Assembly (NCBI GenBank): GCA_014872805.1
Contig: WKFN01000015.1
Span: 124,001-188,000 of the forward strand
From: Opacimonas sp014872805
GTDB lineage: Bacteria > Pseudomonadota > Gammaproteobacteria > Enterobacterales > Alteromonadaceae
DNA: 64,000 nt
Direction of reading: 5' to 3'
Position 1 is the stretch's first letter. Every line of letters starts with the position of its first letter. Of the stretch, positions 34,276 through 41,302 are shown piece after piece. Made by a program: the position numbers and the translations under genes. The notes below the pieces were generated by a model. That model was given only the letters and a program-made list of their open reading frames with translations, ran no database searches and was not told the origin of the DNA.

Positions 34276-35655
34276 ATGAATTTGGCTATGGCATTTGTGA
34301 TCCTCAATCTTATTTTATTTGCTGTCGTATGTATGGTGTTACGTCATTTAGCAAAGTGCGAAGCAAGCTTATCCAAACGCGTATTCACTGCATTAATCGT
34401 GGGAGCCTTGGGAGGAGCTTTGATGCAAGCCATCTTTGGCAACGACAGTACAATAGTCGTCCACACGCTGGAATGGTCAAATGTGGTTGGCAGTGGTTAT
34501 GTCGCACTCCTCAAAATGATCATCATGCCATTGGTCTTGATTTCTATGCTTGCTGCTGTGGTTGAAATGGACCGAATCAGCTCCTTAGGCAAATACGGTG
34601 GCGTGATTTTATTTGTCCTGATTGGTACCGCAGCCATCGCTGCATTGGTGGGAATCGGTGTGGCAAATATGTTTGGCTTGTCTGCCGATGGGTTAACACA
34701 AGGCGCTCGTGAATTAGCTCGTGTAGATGTGCTCATTGAACGGCAAGACACGGTTTCAGAGCTGTCATTGCCTGCCATTTTGGTCAGTTTTATTCCACAA
34801 AATATCTTTGCGGATTTGGCGGGGATGAGAAAAACATCGATCATTGCCGTGGTTATTTTTGGGGTATTATTGGGGATAGCGGGCTTAAAGTTAGTTGCAG
34901 AAGATCCAGAGCAAGGCCTGCGTTTTCGCAGTTTTGTCAAATCCGCTCAGACTTTGATTATGCGGTTAGTCAAAATGGTGATTGAGTTTACGCCTTATGG
35001 TGTGTTGGCATTGATGTTCAAAGTCGGCGCAAGCTCCAGTCTGGCAGATATTGTGGACCTGCTCATGTTTATTGTCGCCTCCTATGTGGCGATTTTGATC
35101 ATGTTCTTGGTTCACGGTGGTTTGCTTTTGCTTAACGGGATGAACCCAAAGGTGTTTTTTCAAAAAGTATTGCCTGTATTAACTTTTGCGTTTAGTTCTA
35201 GAAGTTCTGCGGCGACTATTCCACTTAATGTTGAGACGCAAGTAAACCAACTCAAAGTGAGGCCCGTCATCGCAAATCTGTCTGCGTCTCTGGGTGCGAC
35301 CATCGGTCAAAATGGCTGTGCCGGCATTTATCCAGCGATGCTTGCGGTCATGATTGCGCCAAGTGTTGGCATTGATCCAAGTCAGCCCATGTTTATTTTG
35401 AGCCTAGTTGGGGTCATCATTGTGAGTTCATTTGGCGTGGCCGGAGTGGGCGGTGGTGCGACGTTTGCTGCATTAATAGTATTACCAGCGATGGGCTTGC
35501 CGGTGGCGCTGGCGGCGCTTCTGATATCCATTGAGCCGTTAATTGATATGGCGCGAACGGCGCTTAATGTCAATGGCGCAATGACGGCCGGAGTGATAAC
35601 GCACAAACGCACTACTGATTTGCATACGCCTAATGAGCCGATCCAAGAAGCATGA
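34276..35655 (+). CDS. tcyP: L-cystine transporter of the TcyP (DAACS) family
   Basis: I chose ATG 34276 (MNLAMAFVILNLILF), giving 459 residues, near E. coli TcyP/YdjN (463); a TTG at 34222 would add an unlikely hydrophilic stretch. Motifs typical of TcyP are WSNVVGSGYVALLKMIIMPLV, FAFSSRSSAATIPLNVETQ, ASLGATIGQNGCAGIYP and SFGVAGVGGGATFAALIVLP with PLIDMARTALNVNGAMTAG. It imports L-cystine by cation symport in characterised relatives. The last four bases overlap the pdeM start, so the transporter and phosphoesterase are coupled. Confidence 0.88.
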   Translation: MNLAMAFVILNLILFAVVCMVLRHLAKCEASLSKRVFTALIVGALGGALMQAIFGNDSTIVVHTLEWSNVVGSGYVALLKMIIMPLVLISMLAAVVEMDRISSLGKYGGVILFVLIGTAAIAALVGIGVANMFGLSADGLTQGARELARVDVLIERQDTVSELSLPAILVSFIPQNIFADLAGMRKTSIIAVVIFGVLLGIAGLKLVAEDPEQGLRFRSFVKSAQTLIMRLVKMVIEFTPYGVLALMFKVGASSSLADIVDLLMFIVASYVAILIMFLVHGGLLLLNGMNPKVFFQKVLPVLTFAFSSRSSAATIPLNVETQVNQLKVRPVIANLSASLGATIGQNGCAGIYPAMLAVMIAPSVGIDPSQPMFILSLVGVIIVSSFGVAGVGGGATFAALIVLPAMGLPVALAALLISIEPLIDMARTALNVNGAMTAGVITHKRTTDLHTPNEPIQEA

Positions 35656-36368
35656 CACCAAACCATCTTGAAAGATTAGTAAAGGAAAAAACCGCCTCCA
35701 TTTTTCGTTTTGCAAATAAGATTTGGCTCGCGGATGGTCTTGGCGGTCTGTACTTACCGGAGATCCATTTATTGGTGGTATCGGATCTGCATTTTGGGAA
35801 AGGCAGTTTTCTCAAACAGCATGGTCATCCGTTGCCTACTTATGACACGATTGCCACCATTGAGTTGATTGAGAAACTGCTAGAGCGCTATCAACCTATC
35901 ACAGTGTTGTGTTTGGGGGATAGCTTTCACGATGTGCGAGTTGGAGAGCGCTTATCTAATGCTGAAGCGATGGCCATTCGCGCCATGATAGAGCAGGTAC
36001 AACAATGGATCTGGGTGTTGGGCAATCACGATCCAGACATTCCAGCCGGTTTTGCTGGAGACCAAGTCAGCACATGGGAATATGAGGATATTGTGTTTAC
36101 GCATGAACCGGTGACCGATTTAGATACAGCAAGTTATCAGATCATGGGACATTTTCATCCCAAATTAACCCATTCAATAAAGCGTCAGCAAATGACCGGC
36201 AAGTGTTTTATCGCAAGTACGCACGAGCTCATTATGCCGTCATTAGGCGTTTATACTGGGGGGTTACCAGTAGATGATCCGGTATACGAGGAGGTTTTTA
36301 CCACTTCGGCAAATCAAACCGTATTGTGCTATCAAGAAAAAGCGTTTTTGTTGCTCTTAAACAAATAA
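35652..36368 (+). CDS. pdeM: Ligase-associated metallophosphoesterase PdeM
   Basis: The 238-residue calcineurin-like phosphoesterase has the metal motifs VVSDLHFGKG (about residue 42), CLGDSFHD, VLGNHDPD, FTHEP and MGHFHPK. It matches the family that accompanies bacterial ATP-dependent DNA ligases (TIGR04123). Substrate is unsettled; a DNA-end or nucleotide phosphodiester is likely. It begins within the tcyP stop (ATGA overlap) and converges on aguB. Confidence 0.9.
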   Translation: MTPNHLERLVKEKTASIFRFANKIWLADGLGGLYLPEIHLLVVSDLHFGKGSFLKQHGHPLPTYDTIATIELIEKLLERYQPITVLCLGDSFHDVRVGERLSNAEAMAIRAMIEQVQQWIWVLGNHDPDIPAGFAGDQVSTWEYEDIVFTHEPVTDLDTASYQIMGHFHPKLTHSIKRQQMTGKCFIASTHELIMPSLGVYTGGLPVDDPVYEEVFTTSANQTVLCYQEKAFLLLLNK

Positions 36369-36379
36369 TCACTTCAGCA

Positions 36380-36489
36380 ACCTCTCATTTTTCTCAAATC
36401 AATACAATTGCGTCAAAGCATGCAGGCATTTAAACAGCTTTTGTATGAGAGGTCTGACACCTAGCGCCTTGCGTGTAGGCGCCTGTCAG
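36380..36489. other. Structured intergenic region between pdeM and aguB
   Basis: ACCTCTCAT (36380-36388) pairs with ATGAGAGGT (36445-36453). Directly adjoining is a nested hairpin: CTGACA (36454-36459) with TGTCAG (36484-36489), enclosing GCGCCT (36464-36469) with AGGCGC (36477-36482). No T-run follows, so it is not an ordinary terminator. A structured RNA, REP-like element or degenerate terminator are possible. Confidence 0.35.
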
Positions 36490-36527
36490 GCGATGTTGGT
36501 GCACTAGGATGAAGCTTGACAGTAACC

Positions 36528-37418
36528 CTAGTCGCGCCATCTTTTTGTTAAGTCAGCGTAATCATCAATTCTACGGTCACGGAAATACGGCCACCAGCGC
36601 TTAACTTGCTCACTGCGTGCTAGGTCGACTTCAATCAACAAGTTTTCTGGAGTGTCGTGAGATGCTTTGGCTAAGATTTCGCCTTGAGGTCCGGCGACAA
36701 AACTCAATCCCCAAAAATCTATGCCGCTTTGACCATGCGGTGCGGTCTCAAATCCGGTTCGGTTTGCCACTACTACCGGTACATTGTTCGCCACAGCATG
36801 GGCACGTTGGATCGTAAACCACGCATCCTGTTGTCGAGCTTGCTCATCGGTTGAATCGTTGCGATCCCAACCAATTGCGGTCGGATAGAATAAAATCTGT
36901 GCACCAGCCATCGCCATTAACCGCGCGGCCTCTGGATACCATTGATCCCAACACACAAGGACTCCAAGTTTACCAATGGAGGTGTCGATTGGGGTGAAGC
37001 CTAAATCACCTGGAGTAAAATAAAACTTTTCATAAAACCCAGGATCATCTGGGATATGCATTTTGCGATAAATGCCTGCAATGTCAGCACTACAATCGTA
37101 AACAACGGCAGTGTTGTGATAAAGCCCAGTGGCGCGTTTTTCAAACATCGAGGTAATCAGTACAATATTGAGTTCAGCGGCTAATGCACCAAAAAAACGA
37201 TGCCCCTCGCCTTCAATCGGTTCGGCTAGATCAAATACGTCCACGTCTTCGGTCTGGCAAAAATACAGAGTGCTATGCAGCTCTTGGAGCAAGATGCATT
37301 GCGCCCCGTCTTTGGCTAGAGCTCGAATTTGCGCGGCAGATTCCGCCCAGTTTTGCTGTTTATCGTTACCACTTATGGCCTGTTGAACGACGCCGATTTT
37401 GACTGTCTGTGCGCTCAT
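36528..37418 (-). CDS. aguB: N-carbamoylputrescine amidase
   Basis: The 296-residue carbon-nitrogen hydrolase has the nitrilase triad: Glu in LLQELHSTLYFC, Lys in YRKMHIPDDPGFYEK and Cys in LVCWDQWYPEAARL. FYFTPGD and GWDRNDSTDEQARQQDAW are typical of AguB. It converts N-carbamoylputrescine to putrescine, CO2 and ammonia, the second step after agmatine deiminase. The aguA gene lies 12 bases upstream on the same strand, so the two form an operon. Confidence 0.95.
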   Translation of the reverse strand: MSAQTVKIGVVQQAISGNDKQQNWAESAAQIRALAKDGAQCILLQELHSTLYFCQTEDVDVFDLAEPIEGEGHRFFGALAAELNIVLITSMFEKRATGLYHNTAVVYDCSADIAGIYRKMHIPDDPGFYEKFYFTPGDLGFTPIDTSIGKLGVLVCWDQWYPEAARLMAMAGAQILFYPTAIGWDRNDSTDEQARQQDAWFTIQRAHAVANNVPVVVANRTGFETAPHGQSGIDFWGLSFVAGPQGEILAKASHDTPENLLIEVDLARSEQVKRWWPYFRDRRIDDYADLTKRWRD

Positions 37419-37430
37419 GTTTTTAATCTC

Positions 37431-38453
37431 TCAAACAAATAGGTTGTTGTGTAATACACCTGTCGGCACTTGCATCGAAATACAATGCAAACTGCCATAC
37501 TGCTCGACCAATACCGAGCAATCAATCGGGACAATGTCATAGTTTGGATAGGCTTTGGCTAGTTGTGCTCGAGCCAGTTCATCCTCTGGTTGTTGATACA
37601 TAGGTGCGAGGACTGCGCCATTGAGAATTAAAAAATTCGCATAGGAAGCGGGTAAGCGCTCACCATCTTTGGCACGTACGTCAGGCAGAGGTAAGTCGAT
37701 AATCTCATGCTTGGGAAAATGATGTTGCAATTCAGCGCCAAGAGCATGCAATCCACTAAAATGAGGATCAGTTGGGCGATTTTCACAGCCTTGATAAATA
37801 ATCCCTAGATGCGGTGTGAATCGAGCCAAGGTATCAATATGACCATCGGTATCATCCCCAGCTAAATGGCCGTGCTCAAGGATCACCGTGCGACTGGCAC
37901 CCAGTACATCAGCAAAATATTGCTCATACTGTTCCACACTCATATCACCGTTGCGCCTTGGGTTACTCAAGCAAAACAAGGTACTTAACAAGGTACCATC
38001 GGCATCAATTTCTAATGCCCCGCCTTCAACAACACACTGTTCGCTATACAAAGGGATCTGTAACAAATCCGCAAGGTATTTGATGTTAACTTGATTGTCC
38101 TGAGTGGCGTTGAATTTTTGCCCCCAGCCATTAAATTCAAATTCCAATGCGTGTTTGCGCTTAGGATCTTGCGCATCAGCTAGGGTCAAAAAACCATAAT
38201 CACGTACCCAGGTGTCATTGTATTTCGCCACAATGATATGCACGTCTGCATTGTCATAGTATAGAGAATTGACGTGTTCTATCTCACTCGGATCGCACAG
38301 TAATAAGACCTTAGCGTTGCGCTTGATTATCTCAGTAATGATCTGTTGATAGGTCGATTGCGCCCGGGCTAACCATGCAGCCCAATCGGTATCTCGGTGC
38401 GGCCAAGCTAGAATGACTGCTTCTTGTTCGACCCATTCTGGAAGTAATCTCAT
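37431..38453 (-). CDS. aguA: Agmatine deiminase
   Basis: The 340-residue protein has the guanidine-modifying-enzyme motifs NDTWVRDYGFL, CVVEGGALEIDADG, HGHLAGDDTDGHIDTLARF and the catalytic Cys in SLHCISMQVP near the end. It hydrolyses agmatine to N-carbamoylputrescine. It is about 20 residues shorter than many homologues, beginning directly with MRLLPEWVEQEAVILAWPHR. It is the first gene of aguA-aguB, giving a route from agmatine to putrescine. folM lies 15 bases upstream on the same strand, so it may share its transcript. Confidence 0.95.
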   Translation of the reverse strand: MRLLPEWVEQEAVILAWPHRDTDWAAWLARAQSTYQQIITEIIKRNAKVLLLCDPSEIEHVNSLYYDNADVHIIVAKYNDTWVRDYGFLTLADAQDPKRKHALEFEFNGWGQKFNATQDNQVNIKYLADLLQIPLYSEQCVVEGGALEIDADGTLLSTLFCLSNPRRNGDMSVEQYEQYFADVLGASRTVILEHGHLAGDDTDGHIDTLARFTPHLGIIYQGCENRPTDPHFSGLHALGAELQHHFPKHEIIDLPLPDVRAKDGERLPASYANFLILNGAVLAPMYQQPEDELARAQLAKAYPNYDIVPIDCSVLVEQYGSLHCISMQVPTGVLHNNLFV

Positions 38454-38468
38454 GTGTTATGCAAACCG

Positions 38469-39176
38469 TTATTTTAAATGTCTACCGCCGTCTAGGTGCA
38501 TAGTTTGACCTGTAACGAAATCACTGGCAAATAAAAAATTCATCGCTTTGACCGCCTCACCGGCACCGGGGCAGATTTCGAGTAAAGATTTTTTGAGAGA
38601 TCGCGCTTTGTACTCATCGCTATCGTGTTCGTTAAACATGAGTAATGCCGGTGCAATAGAATTTACTTTTACTTGTGGCGCTAGGGCCTGGGCAAAGGAA
38701 AGTGTTAGATTGTGTAACGCGGCTTTTGAAGCAGAATAGGCGATGTGTTTACTCGACCCTTTGGTTTGCACATAATCCGTCATGTGTATGATATCTGCGC
38801 CAGTGGGATGGGCTAAAAGCAATTTTTTAAGGCCTAAGTTGAGTTGATAGGGCGCGCTGACATGCACCTGCATCATCTTGTTTAGCAGTGCTGGATAATC
38901 ATCCGTATGTTTTTCGGCATCCCAATCAGAGGCGTTGTGAATAATAGCGCGTAATGACTCACAAGTTTGACTGACGTGCTGAATGAGAGAGGTGATATCT
39001 TCGTTGCAAGCAAAATCACACCGTACCGTCTCAGCACCGGCTTGACGTAATTCCTCTAGAGCCGGGCGTTCACTGCGGTATGTAACAATAACTCGAAAAC
39101 GTTGTGCCAACAAATCAAGGGCCATGGCAAGTCCCAGCCGTTGCGCACCGCCAGTAATGAGGATTGTGTCTGTCAT
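38469..39176 (-). CDS. folM: Dihydromonapterin reductase FolM
   Basis: I chose ATG 39176 because AAAGGAAG lies five bases upstream; the frame is open to 39215. The 235-residue short-chain dehydrogenase has TILITGGAQRLGLAMA (cofactor), HNASDW, MTDYVQTKGSSKHIAYSASKAAL (YxxxK catalytic) and VTGQTMHLDGGRHLK. FolM reduces dihydromonapterin to tetrahydromonapterin, the usual cofactor of bacterial phenylalanine hydroxylase. It is divergent from folE, whose product starts pterin synthesis. Confidence 0.88.
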   Translation of the reverse strand: MTDTILITGGAQRLGLAMALDLLAQRFRVIVTYRSERPALEELRQAGAETVRCDFACNEDITSLIQHVSQTCESLRAIIHNASDWDAEKHTDDYPALLNKMMQVHVSAPYQLNLGLKKLLLAHPTGADIIHMTDYVQTKGSSKHIAYSASKAALHNLTLSFAQALAPQVKVNSIAPALLMFNEHDSDEYKARSLKKSLLEICPGAGEAVKAMNFLFASDFVTGQTMHLDGGRHLK

Positions 39177-39264
39177 ATCTACTTCCTTTAACTTCATATA
39201 ATGCGATAAATACACGCCATCACATATGATGCGTTATGAAATGGGTTAGTGTATACTATGCAGG

Positions 39265-39299
39265 TTGCTTGTAATATAGATACGTATCTATATTAACAA
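39265..39299. promoter_or_regulatory. Divergent folM/folE promoter region with 24-bp perfect palindrome
   Basis: A perfect palindrome occupies 39272-39295 (left half TAATATAGATAC, right half GTATCTATATTA). On the plus strand TTGCTT (39265-39270), 18 bases, TATATT (39289-39294) could drive folE. On the minus strand TTGTTA (39299-39294), 17 bases, TATTAC (39276-39271) could drive folM. The palindrome covers both -10 boxes and both spacers, so one regulator could control both genes. Confidence 0.55.
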
Positions 39300-39380
39300 A
39301 GGTTATTTTTATTTTTTACTAAACCAAAATAGCGATTTGTTCCGTATATAGCGGTACAAATACAAAAATGGAACATTCAA

Positions 39381-40067
39381 ATGTTAGCAAAAGAAGCAGT
39401 TGTGGTTCGTGATGGTGTAGAACTCGCGATAACAAAGGAAGCTGCCCTTGTCAGACAAGCCCTGATTGACGCTGGCCTTGAAACCCCAATGATTGAGAAC
39501 GGTTTGTCAGATGAGCAAAAACGCGCTCAAATTCAACAGCATATGTCTCAAATTATGGACGTACTCGGCTTAGATTTGGACGATGACAGCTTGTGTGATA
39601 CGCCTAGACGTATCGCTAAGATGTATGTGGATGAGATTTTTTCTGGTTTAGATTATCGCAAATTTCCTAAGATCACACAGATCGAAAACAAGATGTCGAT
39701 CGAGCAACCTGTGCAAGTAACCGATATTTCCCTCACCAGCACTTGCGAGCATCATTTTGTGACGATCGATGGCACAGCATCCGTTGCTTACATTCCTAAA
39801 CAAACCGTCATTGGGTTGTCCAAAATTAACCGCTTAGTGGCGTTTTTCGCCCAGCGACCGCAAGTTCAAGAACGTCTGACGCAACAGGTCATGGTGGCCT
39901 TGCAAGCACTTACTGGCACACAAGATGTGGCGGTTTCAATCAATGCCACGCACTATTGCGTCAAAGCTCGTGGCATCAAAGACAGCAACTCATATACTAA
40001 AACATCTTCTCTGGGTGGCGTATTCTTGTCCGACCCGGCGATGCGTCGAGAGTTCTTTGAAGCGTAA
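39381..40067 (+). CDS. folE: GTP cyclohydrolase I
   Basis: The 228-residue protein carries the FolE signatures DTPRRIAKMYVDEIFSGLDY, SLTSTCEHHFVTIDGTASVAYIP (zinc ligands Cys and His) and GLSKINRLVAFFAQRPQVQERL, with THYCVKARGIKD near the end. It makes 7,8-dihydroneopterin triphosphate from GTP for folate and monapterin. The first 50 residues are less conserved. It is divergent from folM with a 24-bp palindrome in between, and the lipocalin gene follows after 18 bases. Confidence 0.95.
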   Translation: MLAKEAVVVRDGVELAITKEAALVRQALIDAGLETPMIENGLSDEQKRAQIQQHMSQIMDVLGLDLDDDSLCDTPRRIAKMYVDEIFSGLDYRKFPKITQIENKMSIEQPVQVTDISLTSTCEHHFVTIDGTASVAYIPKQTVIGLSKINRLVAFFAQRPQVQERLTQQVMVALQALTGTQDVAVSINATHYCVKARGIKDSNSYTKTSSLGGVFLSDPAMRREFFEA

Positions 40068-40085
40068 GACCCTTCGATACAGACG

Positions 40086-40595
40086 ATGCGCTTAATTCCT
40101 TTATCACTGCTTTTATTTCTTTCGGCATGCACCAGTGTGCCGGAAGGCATCACGCCGGTGCAAAAGTTTGATAAATCTCGGTATCTAGGTACTTGGTATG
40201 AGATTGCTCGTCTTGATCATTCATTTGAACGGGGGTTAGAGCAAATCAGTGCAACCTACACAGTGCGAGAGGATGGTGGAATCGACGTGCTCAATCGCGG
40301 ACTCCATGTTGTCGATGGTGTCTGGAATGAAGCTATTGGCAAAGCTTATTTTGTTGATTCAGAGGATGTGGGGCATCTTAAAGTGTCGTTTTTTGGCCCG
40401 TTTTACGCAAGCTACGTCATTATGGCACTTGACCCAGATTACCAATGGGCGCTCGTTACAGGGCCGAATCGTGATTATTTTTGGATCTTGTCGCGTACCC
40501 CATCTTTACCAGAAACTACGCTTACAATGCTGCTTGAACAGGCTAGGAATAAACGTTATCCCGTGCAAGATTTGATCTACGTCCAACACGATTGA
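40086..40595 (+). CDS. blc: Lipocalin-family lipoprotein (Blc-like)
   Basis: The 169-residue protein has a lipoprotein signal peptide ending in the lipobox LSAC (Cys about residue 15). The lipocalin motif YLGTWYEIARLDHSFERGL follows, with KVSFFGPFYASYVIMALD and TGPNRDYFWILSRTP. Blc is an outer-membrane lipoprotein thought to bind lysophospholipids or fatty acids under envelope stress. The 18-base gap to folE indicates co-transcription. No strong Shine-Dalgarno is seen. Confidence 0.9.
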   Translation: MRLIPLSLLLFLSACTSVPEGITPVQKFDKSRYLGTWYEIARLDHSFERGLEQISATYTVREDGGIDVLNRGLHVVDGVWNEAIGKAYFVDSEDVGHLKVSFFGPFYASYVIMALDPDYQWALVTGPNRDYFWILSRTPSLPETTLTMLLEQARNKRYPVQDLIYVQHD

Positions 40596-40661
40596 AATAT
40601 TCTTGGCACAAGCAAGGTCTAGGTGTTAGTCTAAACATGAGATTGATAGATAAGGATTTGC

Positions 40662-41171
40662 ATGCTCAAGAGTCACCTGGATGTCATTGACCAAGCCATC
40701 AGTTTGCTAAACGAACTTGATCACAATAGTTTCACCCAAGTGTTATCCCCCTATTTTAGTGGCTCCATCGGTCAACATTTGCGGCATGTGATTGACCACT
40801 ATGAAAATCTTTTTGAAGGCCTAGCGGAAGGATTTGTGAACTATAACCAACGCAAACGCTTTTGTTCTGTGGAAAAGTCACTCGAGGCATGCAGCCAAGC
40901 TTTATATAACATTCGGTCCAAAATTAACGCGTTAACCTCCACCCAATTGTCTGAAACATTGTCTATTTTGACTGAAATTTCTATCTCTGAACAAGACGAT
41001 GCTTTGGTTGAATCAAACGTTGAACGAGAGTTAGTATTCGCATCTTCTCACGCTATTCATCATTATGCGTTGATCAAGATTATTCGCCAAATGCAACATG
41101 CTACTGTTCCCCCTGAGTTTGGCTATGCCCCCTCCACGTTAACTTACCTTAGAACGCAAAATGTAGGATAA
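40662..41171 (+). CDS. DinB-like four-helix protein
   Basis: The 169-residue protein looks like a DinB/YfiT four-helix bundle: candidate metal histidines occur in GQHLRHVIDHYENLFEGL near the N-terminus and in FASSHAIHHYALIKII later, matching the usual three-His layout. Conserved C-terminal text EFGYAPSTLTYL also occurs in DinB-like proteins. Characterised relatives are metal-dependent thiol transferases or damage-inducible proteins of unknown role. It lies 66 bases after the lipocalin gene and may end the folE transcript. It converges on the acyltransferase gene. Confidence 0.75.
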   Translation: MLKSHLDVIDQAISLLNELDHNSFTQVLSPYFSGSIGQHLRHVIDHYENLFEGLAEGFVNYNQRKRFCSVEKSLEACSQALYNIRSKINALTSTQLSETLSILTEISISEQDDALVESNVERELVFASSHAIHHYALIKIIRQMQHATVPPEFGYAPSTLTYLRTQNVG

Positions 41172-41302
41172 GCCTTAATCTGCAGTAAATTCGGTTTTGG
41201 CTCACAGGTAAAACTCGCTTCCTTGACAATAGTTATAAATGAGTAATTGCACAACTTTTTCACCAACATCTGGTATTAAAGACCTTAATTAACTAACAGA
41301 AA

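Noticed and set aside
36454..36489. Integron attC site
   Set aside because: Nested inverted repeats are present but core sites of the GTTRRRY type and an integrase or cassette array are not.
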